Below are positions 11,417-24,727 of a DNA stretch of 64,000 nucleotides, one piece after another. Every line of letters begins with the position of its first letter. Position 1 is the first letter of the stretch. Under the pieces are notes generated by a model. That model saw only the letters and a program-made list of their open reading frames with translations, was not told the DNA's origin and searched no databases. The translations under genes were made by a program, and so were the position numbers. Origin of the DNA: Batillaria attramentaria (lineage: Eukaryota > Mollusca > Gastropoda > Batillariidae); the NCBI GenBank assembly GCA_018292915.2, contig JACVVK020000087.1:1140001-1204000 (forward strand). Reading direction: 5' to 3'.

Positions 11417-11515
11417 TTGCGAATCCCGGCTGGGGCCAAATATTTTTCTCGTTGCCCCGTCTTTGATATCACCTGTACATGGTGAAAAAGAACGTTAAAT
11501 ACCTAAAACACCCAC
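11417..11515 (+). mobile_element. SINE family 1, 5'-truncated
   Basis: Starts at GCGAATCCCGGCTGGGGCC, lacking the A box; body and CACCCACC tail present. Confidence 0.6.
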
Positions 11516-11740
11516 CCATCCTTGCTTGTCAGTTTGGGTACATTTTGATGAGCGATGTACCTGTGACTGACTGCATCGTCGAGGCACCCCGAATCAACGC
11601 CTTCAAAGCCTGTTTATACAGGAACTGGGAAGGCATCAACACCACCCATGCCCCGCTGTGTTATTTGTCAATAGTACCCCCACGAAAGCAGCACTGTGTA
11701 ATCAGACTGTTCGACTGTTGTGCAGGGGCAGCCGGGGGTG

Positions 11741-11911
11741 CCGGGGTGGCCGAATGGTAGAGCGTTGGACCTTCAATGCTCGGGTCGTGAGTTCGAATCC
11801 CGACAGGGGCCAAATATTTGTGCTGGCCTTTTTTCTCGTTGCCTCGTCTTTGATATCACCCTTACGTGGTGGAAAAGGACGTTAAACTCCCAAACACCCA
11901 CCCACCCCACC
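11741..11911 (+). mobile_element. SINE family 1, full length
   Basis: CCGGGGTGGCCGAATGGTAG head, B box, TTGTGCTGGCC body, ACGTGGTGGAAAAGGACGTT end and CACCC tail. Confidence 0.8.
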
Positions 11912-12017
11912 CGACTGTTGTGCAGGCGTGAGGCCTTAAAATCTCAATACGTTTATCGCGCACACACTACACAACAACCCTGTTATGGAAAACGTCCCAT
12001 TCGGTGCGCTTGAAATG

Positions 12018-12405
12018 TGCAGCAGAATCAGTCACTTGGGTCACAAGATGGCATCTACAACCATTGTGGTGACTCTGGTCGGCGTATATGGTGTTCTACC
12101 TACGTCGATGCCTACCCCCTCCTGAGCAGACGACATTTGGTTGCGGACTGAGGACCAACTGAGACGGCGCTGATTGGTGGCTTTTTTTAGAAACTAGCTC
12201 TAACGGGTGTAGACTGTAGTGAAGGGATGGGAGCGTAGGTCGAAGAAAGTCATGATTCTCGTCTATCAGAAACCGCAAAGTCACGAACACGGTCGCAATG
12301 GTCACTGATAAAGAACATCTATTCATTTCACAAACAGCCTTAGAGCAGTGTAAGCGGCAGCTTTTTTTCCCCCTCACAACGCATTACGAACATAGAGAAT
12401 ATAGA
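12018..12405. repeat. Dispersed repeat shared with 36893-37690
   Basis: CTTGGGTCACAAGATGGCAT, CATTGTGGTGACTCTGGTC, GCGGACTGAGGACCA, and ACAGCCTTAGAGC at the far end match the 36.9-kb copy in order. This copy is continuous. Confidence 0.6.
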
Positions 12406-12494
12406 CAACAAAATTTTCAGGTTCAGGTTCCAGTAACACCACTATTTAGTGCTGTCCCTTCGTATGGAGTGGCACTATTAGCTGTTTAACACTT

Positions 12495-12860
12495 GTATAA
12501 TAATAATGATGATGATGATAATAATAATATATTACACTTGTAGAGCGCGGAGTTCTGCTTAGAAAAGCACTCAATGCGCTTTTTTCTCATGCATACACAC
12601 AACATTCGCATGCACACATTTATACACATCAATACAGGCGGTGGAGTTTAAACTTAAAGATTAGAAGCTAGTTTGAAAAGATGTGTTTTGAGTTGTGCTT
12701 TGACCTGTAGGAGGGAAGGGATGTTTCTCAGAGAAGATGGCAAGGAGTTCTAAACGCGGGGGCACTATAACTGAAAGATAGTTGGCCAACTGTTTTGAGG
12801 CTGACCCAATCAACAAACAAGTTTATCATGGCGACACTAAGGATCGAAGACCAGTTTTAA
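12495..12860 (+). repeat. Dispersed ATA-headed repeat, copy 1
   Basis: (ATAATAATGATG)n, then TACACTTGTAGAGCGCGGAG, AAAAGCACTCAATGCGC, and further on GCCAACTGTTTTGAGG. Shares this order with 15942-16370. A repeat of this style is common in marine invertebrates; I cannot name the family. Confidence 0.5.
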
Positions 12861-13429
12861 GCGAGAACTCGGCGGAATTTGATCTTTATCTTGCCCGGCA
12901 CATGCTGTTTGGGGCCCCCTTCCTCCTCCGCCCCCCCCCCCTCCCCAATACATCCTCAATCAGAAGGGTACTTTTCACCCCCAAGATCCTATACGATGGA
13001 AATCAACAGAACGTGCTCGTTTACAAGCATTCAAGAGCGTGTACCGTTTATGGCAAGCCTTTCACTTAGCCCAGCAGCAATTTTCGCAGACCGGCACGAC
13101 ACGGAAAGGCATCAGGATTGAGCCAGCGTGAGAGGGGGCTCCAGATCTGAAAGAGTGCGTCTGGAATTGAGTTGTCTGCCTGGCGAGTGGACGAACTGAT
13201 TTGGCCACTGACTGCCCGGCGGTTCGAGGGTCACAAGAAAATGTAATTTGCTATTCTCCGGGATTGACGGGGAACACACTGAATGATAGTAACATGGCCT
13301 GCACAGACGGAATACCAAGATGGAGATGCAGAGAGAGAGAGAGAGAGAGGTGTTCTCTGGGCTAAGAGAGAGAGAGAGAGAGGGGGGGGGGGGCAGACAG
13401 AGACAGAGAGAATAACAATGTGAATGAGG

Positions 13430-13597
13430 CTGGGTGGGTGTTTAGGGGTTTAAGGTCCTTGTCCACCACATACGGATGATGTCAAAGACGGGGCAACGAT
13501 GAAAAAGCCAGCACAAATATTTGGCCCCAGCCGGGATGCGAACTCACGACCCGATCATTAGAAGTCCAACGCTCTACCAATCGGCCACCCCGGCTCC
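13430..13597 (-). mobile_element. SINE family 1, full length
   Basis: Reverse orientation; head at GGCCACCCCGGCTCC on the plus strand, TGGGTGGGTG tail at the left. Confidence 0.8.
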
Positions 13598-13697
13598 CAA
13601 CAATGTGAATGATTATTAATTTATCGACAGTGGAAGTTTAAACGCAATTGCCATTTTTCTAACTTGCCGTTGCTACAGCTGAGAGAGAGAGAGAGAG

Positions 13698-13777
13698 AAC
13701 AAGAACAAGAACCTTTATTTTACAACGGTAGAAGTTACAGGCATATTCATACCAATTTTAAAACTTGCCGTTGCTAC
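13698..13777 (-). mobile_element. Retroposon 3' tail, family A
   Basis: Minus strand reads GCAACGGCAAG, then CCGTTGTAAAATAAAGGTTC with CTTGTT repeats. Two other copies end in different short repeats. A further 19-bp scrap is at 13660-13678. Confidence 0.5.
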
Positions 13778-15941
13778 ACTACATGAGCTAATACTATGGT
13801 AAAGAAAGAAAGAGAGAGAGAGAGAGATGGTTGGTTGGTTGGTCGGTTGGTCGTCTGGTTGATTTAGAGTATGACGTCCTTTTTCGGGTGAAACCAAACG
13901 CGGGGGAGGGGGGGGGGGTCCACTGTCTTATCAGCTCGACTTTCAATGGACAGCGAGAAAGACAGAGACAGACAAGCAGAGAGACTGACAGAGAACCGAT
14001 GAGGCATGCAAAAGAGGACAGCGTGAAAGTAAGAGGGGAAAACTCTGTCCTACCCCAAAACACTCTCTGGGGCACAGAGTCTTTCAGTGGAAAGTACCTC
14101 TGTGCACAGTGGGGAAATGGCGCTCACTGCGCTACCGTGACGGGCCTAAATTGTCTCGGTGCTCTCAAACACAAGGTCGCGCACTATGTCATCCTTGACC
14201 AGCTTTGAACCCAGAGGGATCCTCAGTGGCGCAAGTGATGGCAGGCTGTCTTCAGAGTGAAAGTAGGCGTGTTTCTGAATCAGAGACATACATAACATGT
14301 CTCTGTCTGAATGGACAGATCTATTATTACATTCAGTCGTAGAGCACGGGTGTGTATGCTTTTGTAATCGTCTCTTATTCCACCACAAGGCAGGTACGTG
14401 ATCGTCTGCACCGTGCAATAATACTTGCCTGTAGAGTGCAACACCCTTGCCTATCAGAGTGCAACCCCCTTGCCGTTTACTCACATCCTGTTGGATCAGT
14501 GTACCATGTAAACAGTGCCATCAAAGCGCAACAATAATTGTCCGCTGGCAAAGATTTTGCCCAAACGAAAAGTGGTCGGATATTCAAGACTTCGTTTCAA
14601 ATCGAATCATATGACACACAAGTCTCTGCTTTTCTAAAAAAAAATCGCCATTTTTGAAAATGGCGCTGGGTGTAAGCAGTCACATTTTCACGCCCCGCCG
14701 AAAAGGGACTGCACTCTGGAGTCTAACCCCAAAAAGTTACTCCTCTTTAGGGAAGCAACTTCAAAAGCACAGCGAGTTGAGGTGTGTGCGTGGGGGTGGG
14801 GCGGTGGGGGGAGGGGGTGGAGGAAACCCACGATCGATTTTAGATCACGGTTGTCTCCAGCATCAATCAACACATCTAGGCCTTAGTCGCTGATTTCTGC
14901 CTGTCGCGACGCCCCTGAGGTGGACCACAAAACAACAAGAACATCTCTACGGACGAAACGTCTAGTCGACTCAACTGCCTATAGAAATAAATGACACTGC
15001 GCCGCGCAACTGCCAATGTAAAACGAGAAATATGCATATTCATACGTATGTCTCTAGTAATTTTCATTATTGCAGGCGCTGATAAGAACAACACACTTAT
15101 CTAAAACTACAAAACTACAATGAGGACTTACGATGAGGAAATGGGGATTTTTCTGTGCCTCACACCAGTTAGTCGTCAGTCAATTTGAAATCATTTCCGC
15201 GATTCAATGAAACATTCATATAAAAGAAAGATATCTGCTGGATAGTATTCCTAGGGAAACATCCACCTTCACATTAAGTACAACCTCCAGTGTTCTGATC
15301 CACTGGGCTACCGGTGGTTTCGAAACTGATACGCCGCAAGCTTCTGACTGAAAACTTAGGTTAAAAGATAGATCACATAGTTCAACTTCAGTGAAAAGTT
15401 AGGCTGTAAGACAGTTCAACTAAGATATTAAGGGAAAGTTAAGCTATACAAAAAAAATCACCTACAGATGGTTACCACGGCAGCAGTTTAGTCAAAATCC
15501 ATGCCGCGCTTCGTAGTGTAGCGTGCTCTTCCCGGGCGAGACATTTTTTTTTTAACAAAACGTATTGGGTTTTGGTGTGCAGTTGGCAAGCGCCGTAACT
15601 TGTTATACTGAGGCCAGAGAACAACAGAGGAGCCTGCTAAGTCGCTGCGTGTGTCTGTTCTGTTCTGCCTGTGGCCTATAGTGTGCATTCCGTTCCTTCA
15701 AGACGTTGATGATCTGCGCGTCTTTGTTGCCCGGGAAACCTAGTTTTACAGTCGACTTGTGGCGGGATAATGGGCAGATGTAACCCACTGATATCGTCAA
15801 CGGGTTTGGTGCTGTGCGTGAGGACTGAGCTGTATGCGTGCAGTGAGTGCAGCTGGTGTTACAGAGAGTTTTGCAGCACCGAGATCTTGCGTACGGAAGG
15901 AAAGTTTCAAGTCGAAGATTTGCTCTGTGTCGAGCGTAACA

Positions 15942-16023
15942 TAATAATAATGATAATGAATTGTACTTATATAGCGCAAATTCTCACAAAGTGACTCAAT
16001 GCGCGTACTCCCGCACTCATACC

Positions 16024-16078
<55 letters not shown>

Positions 16079-16370
16079 GCAGCTGAATCAGCCGGAGGAG
16101 GTAAGTGGGCTTAGTCGAAAGCCAGCCGGAACAGACGCGTTTTCAAGTCAGACTTGAAACGATATAATTATGTCCGACTGGTCTCTCAGGCCGGCAGGTA
16201 GTGTGTTCCACAGTGACGGGGAAGCAAAGCTAAACGCGCGCTCGCCAACTGTTTTGAGGTTTCGACGGCCGGGGAACTTTCAATAGTTTTTCAGATGAAG
16301 AACGAAGAGTGCGTGCTGTTTGGTGGACTGTAAGGGAAATTGAGAGGGATTAGGCCCATTCCTGAGTAGA
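15942..16370 (+). repeat. Dispersed ATA-headed repeat, copy 2
   Basis: (ATA)n, TTGTACTTATATAGCGCAAA, GACTCAATGCGCG, (CA)n, then a 3' part with GACGCGTTTTCAAGTCAGAC, GTGTTCCACAGTGACGGGG and GCCAACTGTTTTGAGG. Confidence 0.5.
16024..16078. repeat. (CA)n microsatellite
   Basis: Lies inside the ATA-headed repeat copy 2. Confidence 0.95.
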
Positions 16371-17159
16371 TGGATCGGACTAAGCCCACTTTTCTGCTAT
16401 TTTTTTTTTCTGTTGATATCTGCGGCATACGCCTCCTTCAGTTTCACATTTCTGTCTCCCTGTGTCAGGTCCGCCGCAGGAACAAAGTATACTCACGGAA
16501 TAAAGTAATCTACCTTCGTTTAATTCAAAATATCTCAACATCGGGATTAATTAAGAAAACACTTTTGGAAGCAAAAAATAAAGTGCATTCCATTTTGAAC
16601 ATAATGCACAAAAAAAAAAAAAATCTGAATATTCTCGTCAGTTCTTGGTTCACTCACAGTTTGACTGCAAAGAAGCCTGGTGTGGTTTTGGAGTTTGCAA
16701 GTTGAGCGGCGTGTGCGTGGCAACGCTGGAAGTGCACTAGCTGGCATATCACGGTCACATTTGAATTGCACAATCTCGAGAACAGATTGATCATGCACCT
16801 TTTTTTTTGGGGGGGGGGGGGGGGGCACATTATTTTTTAGAACACGATTATAGAATGTTAGAAACTGTTTCAGTAAGAAAGATTTATACGAATTGGCAAG
16901 TCTTTAATGACCACTTCAGGTTGCTGTTGTTTAACGCCTTCTTTCCGCCGCTGGGTTGAATTTAAAGACGGCGGGGGGGGGGGGGAGAACTGGGGGGGAG
17001 GGGGGGGGCACTAGAAAAAGCCTATACAGGTCAATGACCTTCTGATCTTGAATCTGATGCTCAACCGGGCGGTAGGGCCATCTGACGCCCCAACCTGATT
17101 TCTTCGAAACTGAAGGCACTTCAGTGACTGAAATACATAAGCGGTTGTCCTTTTATAGG

Positions 17160-17440
17160 TCAATGCACTCGAAATTATAATTTGCCCTGTTGGAAATGTT
17201 CAGCCCACAAAACTCGAATATAAATGCAATTCTGAAATAACGAAACTTAAACTGCTGAGCTGGCTCTTCGCACCACGTGATTGTTGTGTGTTCATGTTCA
17301 GTGTCCGAGAGAATGCGTGTGATCCAAGTTACGTGAGCGTGCGTATTGGGTTTTGCTCGCGGTGCTTTGAGCCTAATATCTGGGAGAAAGCACATACATT
17401 AATGCGATTATTATTATTACTATTGTTGTTGTTGTTGTAA
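17160..17440 (+). mobile_element. SINE family 3, 5'-truncated
   Basis: Shares GTTCAGCCCACAAAA, the ATATAAATGCAATT region and the TTGGGTTTTG...GAGCC segment with 59029-59405 and ends in a (TTA)n/(TTG)n tail at 17408-17438. Confidence 0.6.
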
Positions 17441-17459
17441 GAATTCACCAATGAGAAAC

Positions 17460-19030
17460 AGTTAACACCCCACCTGAGAAACAGCAGAAAGGTTCGCCGA
17501 GAAGCTAAGAATTTCCTAACGGGGAGTGGTGAGAAATCACCTCTATGACTGATGAGAAAAAAATAACCACTCCACCTGAGAAACAGCAGACTGAAATCAT
17601 TGCTGAGAAATTCCTCACTCGGAGTGGTGAGGAATTCACCTCCATGACTGATGAAAAACAGGAAACAGCCACAGATGAAAAACAGGAAACAGCACCCGAG
17701 AAACAGCAGACTGAAATGGTCGACGAGTAGCCTGCTGGGAAATTGCTCACAGCCGCGGAGGAGTGGTGAGTATTTACCTCCATGACTGATGAAAAACAGG
17801 AAACAGCCACAGATGAAAAACCGGAAACAGCACCCGAGAAACAGCAGACTGAAATGGTCGACGAGTAGCCTGCTGGGAAATTGCTCACAGACAGGAGCGG
17901 TGAGTATTTACCTCCATGACTGATGAAAAACAGGAAACAGCCACAGATGAAAAACAGGAAACAGCACCCGAGAAACAGCAGACTGAAATGGTCGACGAGT
18001 AGCCTGCTGGGAAATTGCTCACAGACAGGAGCGGTGAGTATTTACCTCCATGACTGATGAAAAACAGGAAACAGCCACAGATGAAAAACAGGAAACAGCA
18101 CCCGAGAAACAGCAGACTGAAATGGTCGACGAGTAGCCTGCTGGGAAATTGCTCACAGACAGGAGCGGTGAGTATTTACCTCCATGACTGATGAAAAACA
18201 GGAAACAGCCACAGATGAAAAACAGGAAACAGCACCCGAGAAACAGCAGACTGAAATGGTCGACGAGTAGCCTGCTGGGAAATTGCTCACAGACAGGAGC
18301 GGTGAGTATTTACCTCCATGACTGATGAAAAACAGGAAACAGCCACAGATGAAAAACAGGAAACAGCACCCGAGAAACAGCAGACTGAAATGGTCGACGA
18401 GTAGCCTGCTGGGAAATTGCTCACAGACAGGAGCGGTGAGTATTTACCTCCATGACTGATGAAAAACAGGAAACAGCCACAGATGAGAAACAGGAAACAG
18501 CACCTGAGAATCAGCAGACTGAAATGGTCGACGAGTAGCCTGCTGGGAAATTGCTCACAGCCGCGGAGGAGTGGTGAGTATTTACCTCCATGACTGATGA
18601 AAAACAGGAAACAGCCACACTGAGATGAAAAACCGGAAACAGCACCCGAGAAACAGCAGACTGAAATGGTCGACGAGTAGCCTGCTGGGAAATTGCTCAC
18701 AGCCGCGGAGGAGTGGTGAGTATTTACCTCCATGACTGATGAAAAACAGGAAACAGCCACAGATGAAAAACCGGAAACAGCACCCGAGAAACAGCAGACT
18801 GAAATGGTCGACGAGTAGCCTGCTGGGAAATTGCTCACAGCCGCGGAGGAGTGGTGAGTATTTACCTCCATGACTGATGAAAAACAGGAAACAACCACAG
18901 ATGAAAAAACAGGAAACAGCACCCGAGAAACAGCAGACTGAAATGGTCGACGAGTAGCCTGCTGGGAAATTGCTCACAGACAGGAGCGGTGAGTATTTAC
19001 CTCCATGACTGATGAAAAACAGGAAACGCG
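17460..19030 (+). repeat. Minisatellite, 134-142-bp unit, ten units, each with a 28-codon ORF
   Basis: GTCGACGAGTAG recurs at 17719, 17857, 17991, 18125, 18259, 18393, 18527, 18669, 18807 and 18947. Unit spacing is 134 bp in the centre and 138-142 bp at the edges. Each unit opens ATGACTGATGAAAAACAGG and reads MTDEKQETATDEKQETAPEK then QQTEMVDE and TAG. Two subtypes differ by GACAGGAGCGG versus GCCGCGGAGGAGTGG. A diverged partial unit lies at 17460-17650. Confidence 0.9.
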
Positions 19031-22030
19031 AAACTTGACGTCACCTATGAAGTCGAAACAGTAAAAAGGTCCGCCGAGAAGCTGAGATGTTGCTCATGAG
19101 TAGAGGTAGCAGAGGCTGACAAACAGAAAGACGAAAAGAAAAATCAACTTGTCTTACGAAGCCACGGACTAGACAAGCCACGCTGTCTGTATCACCATGG
19201 CAGTGGCGGAAATAAGCCGTGATTAAATCAGCCAGCCTGGCCATGCCGGCGAACATCCAGGCAAGTCAGTCTGACGCTTCGTCTCTGGATAAATTGCTCG
19301 TGTATTTACGGCAGAAATTGGGCGCTAGACGCCTTTTTGAATTAGCAGGTCAGGTCTCGTTGTGAACGACCTCTGCTGCTTGAGAACGCCCCGGTTAAGT
19401 AAGTCCATCTATGTCAAAACCCCTCCTTCAGCCCCTTACTGCAAAAGGTGAATGCTGGGAAGTAGCAGACGACCTTGCTGGCCGGGTAAGCATTACGATG
19501 GCCTGCGCGGTGGCCGACGATAGAACCTAAAGGGCATGACAGGGTCTGTGTGAACCAAACCAGCACTGGAACAGTCTCAAAGAGGACACTAGGGAGACTA
19601 CTGAGAGATGAGTTAGAGCGCGTATGGGCTTTCCCGAGCGCAGATGCCGTCTTGGACTTAATCGTATCCATGCCGGCATGCACCCTCCCCGCCCCCTAAA
19701 AACAACAGCGACAACAAAACAAAACACCCCCCCCCCCCCCCCGACCCCCCCCCCCCCGACCCCCCCCCCCCCAAAAAAAAAAACACCCAACAACAAACAA
19801 ACAAAAAACAAACAACAACAACCAAAAACAAACAAATAAACAAAACAAAACAAACAAAACAACAACTTGAAAACTGACCCTTGAAAACTGCCGGTTACAG
19901 TAAAATTTCTTATTTCAAAGGTAACTACAAAATGCTCATAGCAGTGGTCACAAGTGGGTGACGAAAACACACCATTATCATTTTTCATGGAAATCTGGGG
20001 CCGACATCGGAAAGTTTTGAGGGAAAAGATGTACAGTGCAGTGTCGTCTGCAACCACCCGCCAACACAGTGCGCATGGCATCTGAGTTAGGGGAGACAAC
20101 TCCAACGGTATATTGTCCAAACTGTAAAAGAATCCGTCCGTTGATCACTAGTGATCAGATATGCCCCCATTACGAAAGCTTCGTGCGCACAGACAGACTG
20201 GTGGTAACACCCCAGTTGCCATCTCCCGGTATGTCGGATATCAGAGCCTCTATGATTCAAACTTTTAGTGGGCACTACTGAATATAATCACTGAAGCCGG
20301 GGTGGTCGAATGGTAGAGCGTTGGACTTCTAATGCTCGGGTCGTGAGTTCGATCCCGGCTGGGGCCAAATATTTGTGCTGGCTTTTTCATCGTTGCCCCG
20401 TCTTTCATATCAACCGTATATGGTGGAAAAGGACGTTAAACACCCAAACACCCACCCACCCATAACACTGAAGCCGCGGCTCATCTGCACTGACTGATGT
20501 CACTATGTATACTCGCCTGCAATGAGAGGTATTCTGGGAAAGGGTTTATCGACTCTCCTTCTCGTCCCCGCTAACAATGTCTGACAAGGGGAAATAAAAT
20601 CAGGCGAACCCCGAGACGTAAAATAGGAACCGAGCTCGGAACTGAAGATCGTTCACTGCATCTGAGTTCAAAGATAACACCGGCTCCGGCCGGCCGCATA
20701 GGTGTATGGTGTGAGACAAGAGCGGATCTCAAGAGATCCAAACAGTTTGGCGTTCCGGGCGCCTCTCAGTGCATACATTCCACGTGATTGTAACAAGCAG
20801 TTCCATAGTCCTTGGTAAGCAGAACGTAATATGAAACCAGCAGTAACAAGTTTCAACAGGACATGAACGATAATAAGAGAGAAAAAAAGTGGACACTGAC
20901 GCTGTTATGAAAATAGCAACAACAACAAAACGGAATAAATAAATAGATAAATAAATATATAGACGCAAATCTCAGGTCAGCTTAAAGCAACAAAATATCT
21001 TCTGAGAACTGAAATGCAAATAAATAAATAAATAAATGAATAAATAAATACATGAATAAATAAATAAATAATGAAACAGACGGAATCTCTGCGAGCAACA
21101 AAATAGTCGTGAGAACTGAAATGCAAAGATACGTGTAGCAGCTTTCTTCGTAAAGGCTCTCTCTCTCTCTCTCTCTCTCTCTCAACTCTTGCTTACGTCT
21201 GTATACTTAGGTAAACGCCGGTACTGAGTGCTCGTGCTTATGTCTTGTATGCTTATGTAAATGTATGGAGTGTATAATTTGCTTACGCCATGTATGCTTA
21301 TCAGTGTGAACGTAGGGAATGTACATGCCCACACCCTCTCTCGCCCTCCCCTCCCCCCCGTCTCTCCCCCCCCCCCCCCCCACCCCTTTTTTTCAGCCAT
21401 GGGCCGAAAGCTTACTGAATAAACTTCTCTGTCATTTGTCATTGTCTCTTTCCAACTCTGCCACACCATTGACAGCACAGTGGCGGTGGCCGCAGCATGA
21501 TGCGCTGTTAGTCACGAACACAGGAAATTTTAATCAGTTCAATGACCGGGCATCAGATGCTGAAAAAAAGCTACCATTGATCGCAGGAAGTCAGTCCCGC
21601 CTTATCCACATCCCCTCTCGAGACAGGTCAGGATGATAAAAGTACCTAGTACTACAGTACAGTACAGAGGGATTTGTGTGTTCGACTTCTTTCTCAAACT
21701 TGTTTTGTTTTGTTTTTGGTTTAGTGTTGAGGGAGAGATTGACGACTGAGGGGGATGGGTGAGGGATGGGGGTTGGGGTTGGGGAGGCACAGGTCTTTGG
21801 TTATGTGAGTCATCTTCTGGTCGAGTATTCGTTCTTATCACGGTTGATGACAATGGTTCTGCTGCTCAGAATGTTTTAGTACCTCGAAGTGTTAAAACAT
21901 CATAATTTTACCGCCTGAAAGTGACTCCCCCCCCCCCCAACCCACCCACTCCCACCCCCACCAGAAAAAAAAATACAATAAACATTAAAAAATGTAAAAT
22001 TGTGAAATAAAAATTGAAAACACTAAACAT
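19031..22030. other. Gene-free stretch
   Basis: Poly-C/poly-A run 19728-19870, (AAAT)n 20935-21075, (CT)n 21160-21183, poly-C 21364-21382, and a SINE. No coding evidence. Confidence 0.4.
20296..20461 (+). mobile_element. SINE family 1, full length
   Basis: GCCGGGGTGGTCGAATGGTA to CACCCACCCACC tail. B box has one base lost (GTTCGATCCC). Confidence 0.8.
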
Positions 22031-22031
22031 G

Positions 22032-22313
<282 letters not shown>

Positions 22314-22619
22314 TGACATCCCTTCCTCGCAGACGCGCCGCCACTACAGAATCCGTCTGTGGTTCTGGGTTTACAAGGGACCACGCAACACAACTACATA
22401 AGCAGCTACTACACTAGGCGCTAATGAAGACGACAGCTCGTGCTTTCCTCTCTGTATTACAATCATTACACCCATTGTGCCAGGCCAGGTCTTACAAAAT
22501 AAACCGTACTGAACTGGACGTAAGGGCATACCGGTTCATTAGCTGACTTCACTATGTGCTGCATTTACATCCGGTATCGAATGTCTCGTCTGCCGGCCGC
22601 GTCCTCAGAATAGAATACA

Positions 22620-23515
22620 CAATGCAAAGGAACACAACGGAGTGCCACCACGGTGTGATTCAGCGTCAAGGAACATTCATGTGAATGTCTCTTTTCCGTC
22701 TTCACTGAGAATATATGCATTGCAAAGGAGCACAACACGCAAAGGAACGTTTGTGCGAATACAACGTAGAGGAACGTTTATGCGAATACAACGCTGAGGA
22801 ACGCTTATGCAATCAAAACGTGAAGGAACGCTTACGCAAACAAAACGTAAAGGAACGTTTATGCGAATACAGTGTAAAGAAACCTGTATGTGAATACAAC
22901 GCAAAGAAACTTTTCTGCGAATACAACACAAAGGAATGTCAGTTTATGCGAATACAACGCAAAGGAATGTCAGTTTATGCGAATACAACACAAAGGAATG
23001 TCAGTTTATGCGAATACAACGCAAAGGAACACAACGTAGTGCAATACAGCGTAAAGGAACATTCATGCAAATGTCTCGTCTCCATCCTCAGAATATGCAT
23101 TGCAAAGGAGCAAAACACGCAATACAACGCAAAGGAACTTTTGTGCGAATACAGCGCAAAGGAACGTTTATGCGAATACAATACAACGGAACGTTCACGC
23201 GACTACAACGCAGAGGAACGCTTATGCAAACAAAACGTAAAGGAATGTTAATGCGAACCTAGTACAGTGTAAAGAAACCTTTATGCGAATACATCGCAAA
23301 GGAACTCTTATCCGAATACATCGCAAAGGAACGCTTGGGCGGAACGTTTACGCGAATACAACACAGCGTAAAGGAACGTTTATGCGAATACAACGCAAAG
23401 GAACGTTTATGCGAGTACAACGCAAAGGAACCTTTTACGCGCGAATACAACGCAAAGAAACGCTTATGCGAACACAACGCAAAAGGGACGTTTATGTGAA
23501 ACATCGAACAGAAGA
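22620..23515 (+). repeat. 27-bp minisatellite with higher-order structure
   Basis: Variable units of about 27 bp of the type GCGAATACAACGCAAAGGAA CGTTTAT. A longer segment (AATGTCTCG...TCAGAATATGCATTGCAAAGGAG) recurs near 22680-22740 and 23065-23112, so larger blocks were also duplicated. Because the unit is divisible by three, a long ORF (22715-23251, repeating KERLCEYNA) appears. Confidence 0.85.
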
Positions 23516-23782
23516 TATGCAAGCACAAGATACACTGAACGCTGCATACGATTTGCACAGCGAAGAATAATGAAAGCAGACACGATAATGGAGAACTATG
23601 AAAGGAAGGCCACAGACAGCGCCAAGAGGATCAAGTCGAAGAAGAGGACTTTCGTTACATGATTTGTGGAGAAAAAAAATCGGAAGAGAGAGAGAGAGAG
23701 GATGGGGGGGGGGGGGGGGGGAGAGTGACTGAGGATGGAGGGCGGGGGGGGGGGGGAGAGAGACAGAGAGAGAGAGAGAGAG

Positions 23783-23870
23783 AACGAACGAACGTACGAA
23801 CGAATCTTTATTTTACAACGGTAAAAAAGGTGTTGGTCGTCAGACCAGTTTTCAACCTTGCCGTTGCTAA
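23783..23870 (-). mobile_element. Retroposon 3' tail, family A
   Basis: Minus strand GCAACGGCAAGGTTG, CCGTTGTAAAATAAAGATTC, then (GTTC)n. Same design as 13698-13777 and 30364-30445. Confidence 0.55.
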
Positions 23871-23956
23871 TACTACTCAAGAAATGTAAAAAAAAAAAAT
23901 CAACAACTTTGGGATGAAAATGAGAATGAAAAGTACTTCACACACACACGGTGGCA

Positions 23957-23957
23957 A

Positions 23958-24032
<75 letters not shown>
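23957..24032. repeat. (CA)n microsatellite
   Basis: About 36 CA units. Confidence 0.95.
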
Positions 24033-24035
<3 letters not shown>

Positions 24036-24558
24036 GCACAAAAATACACACAGTGACCTTGGGAAGATGTTTCAATTTCTTACTCCCTAGTACGTGTACT
24101 GTTGTTGTTGTTGTTATTGTTGTTGTTGTTTCATATATTCAGAGTCAATCCCAACTCTACGCTTGCAAACCGAAAAAGACTGTATCCCAAGTTGTTTTCC
24201 ATTTCTTGGAAAGAAAAGAAAACTGAGATAAATAAACAACAACAACAAAATTTAACCATGCCTTGTTTTATGGGGAATAAGGTCCCTTGAGTCATGTGAC
24301 CTGAGAATGTCCGATGAGTCGCTAATTTACGAGAAGAAAACATCGATATCGCTCTATTTCGGCAAATTTCTCCCGAATCACTGCATCAACAGCAAAACAG
24401 CGCTGCGGCAGAACAGCACGGGGATAAACCACGTGGTTTGAGAGTCAGTCCATCAGGCGCCCGGACTCTGCCAGGAGCAGTAATTGAGGGTGCGTTTAAA
24501 CCGTGCGAGGCAGTGTTCACAACTGCGCAGCAGCGTGCGGACGTGCGAGGAAATGGGA

Positions 24559-24727
24559 GATGGGTGGGTGTTTGCGGATTTAACGTCCTTTTCCACCACA
24601 TACGGGTGATATCAAAGACGGGGCAACGATGAAAAAGCCAGCACAAATATTTGGCCCCAGCCGGGATACGAGCTCACGACCCGAGCATTGGAAGTCCAAC
24701 GCTCTACCATTCGGCCACCCCGGCTCC
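24559..24727 (-). mobile_element. SINE family 1, full length
   Basis: Reverse copy; the GAGCTCACGACCCGAGCATT strand shows the B box. GGGACGTGCGAGGAAATG-like sequence on both sides (24540s and 24728-24745) is a target duplication. Confidence 0.85.

Larger units (their letters stand above)
13800..17159. other. Gene-free stretch with simple repeats
   Basis: GA/GT-rich tracts at 13800-13860, poly-G near 13905 and 16810, and the ATA-headed repeat. Nothing coding that I can support. Confidence 0.4.

Noticed and set aside
18287..18977. Long minus-strand ORFs of 211 and 131 codons
   Set aside because: Produced by the minisatellite; the reading shifts frame between units and is only the complement of the DEKQETA strand.
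17460..19030. CRISPR array
   Set aside because: Units are contiguous tandem repeats without unique spacers, in an animal genome.
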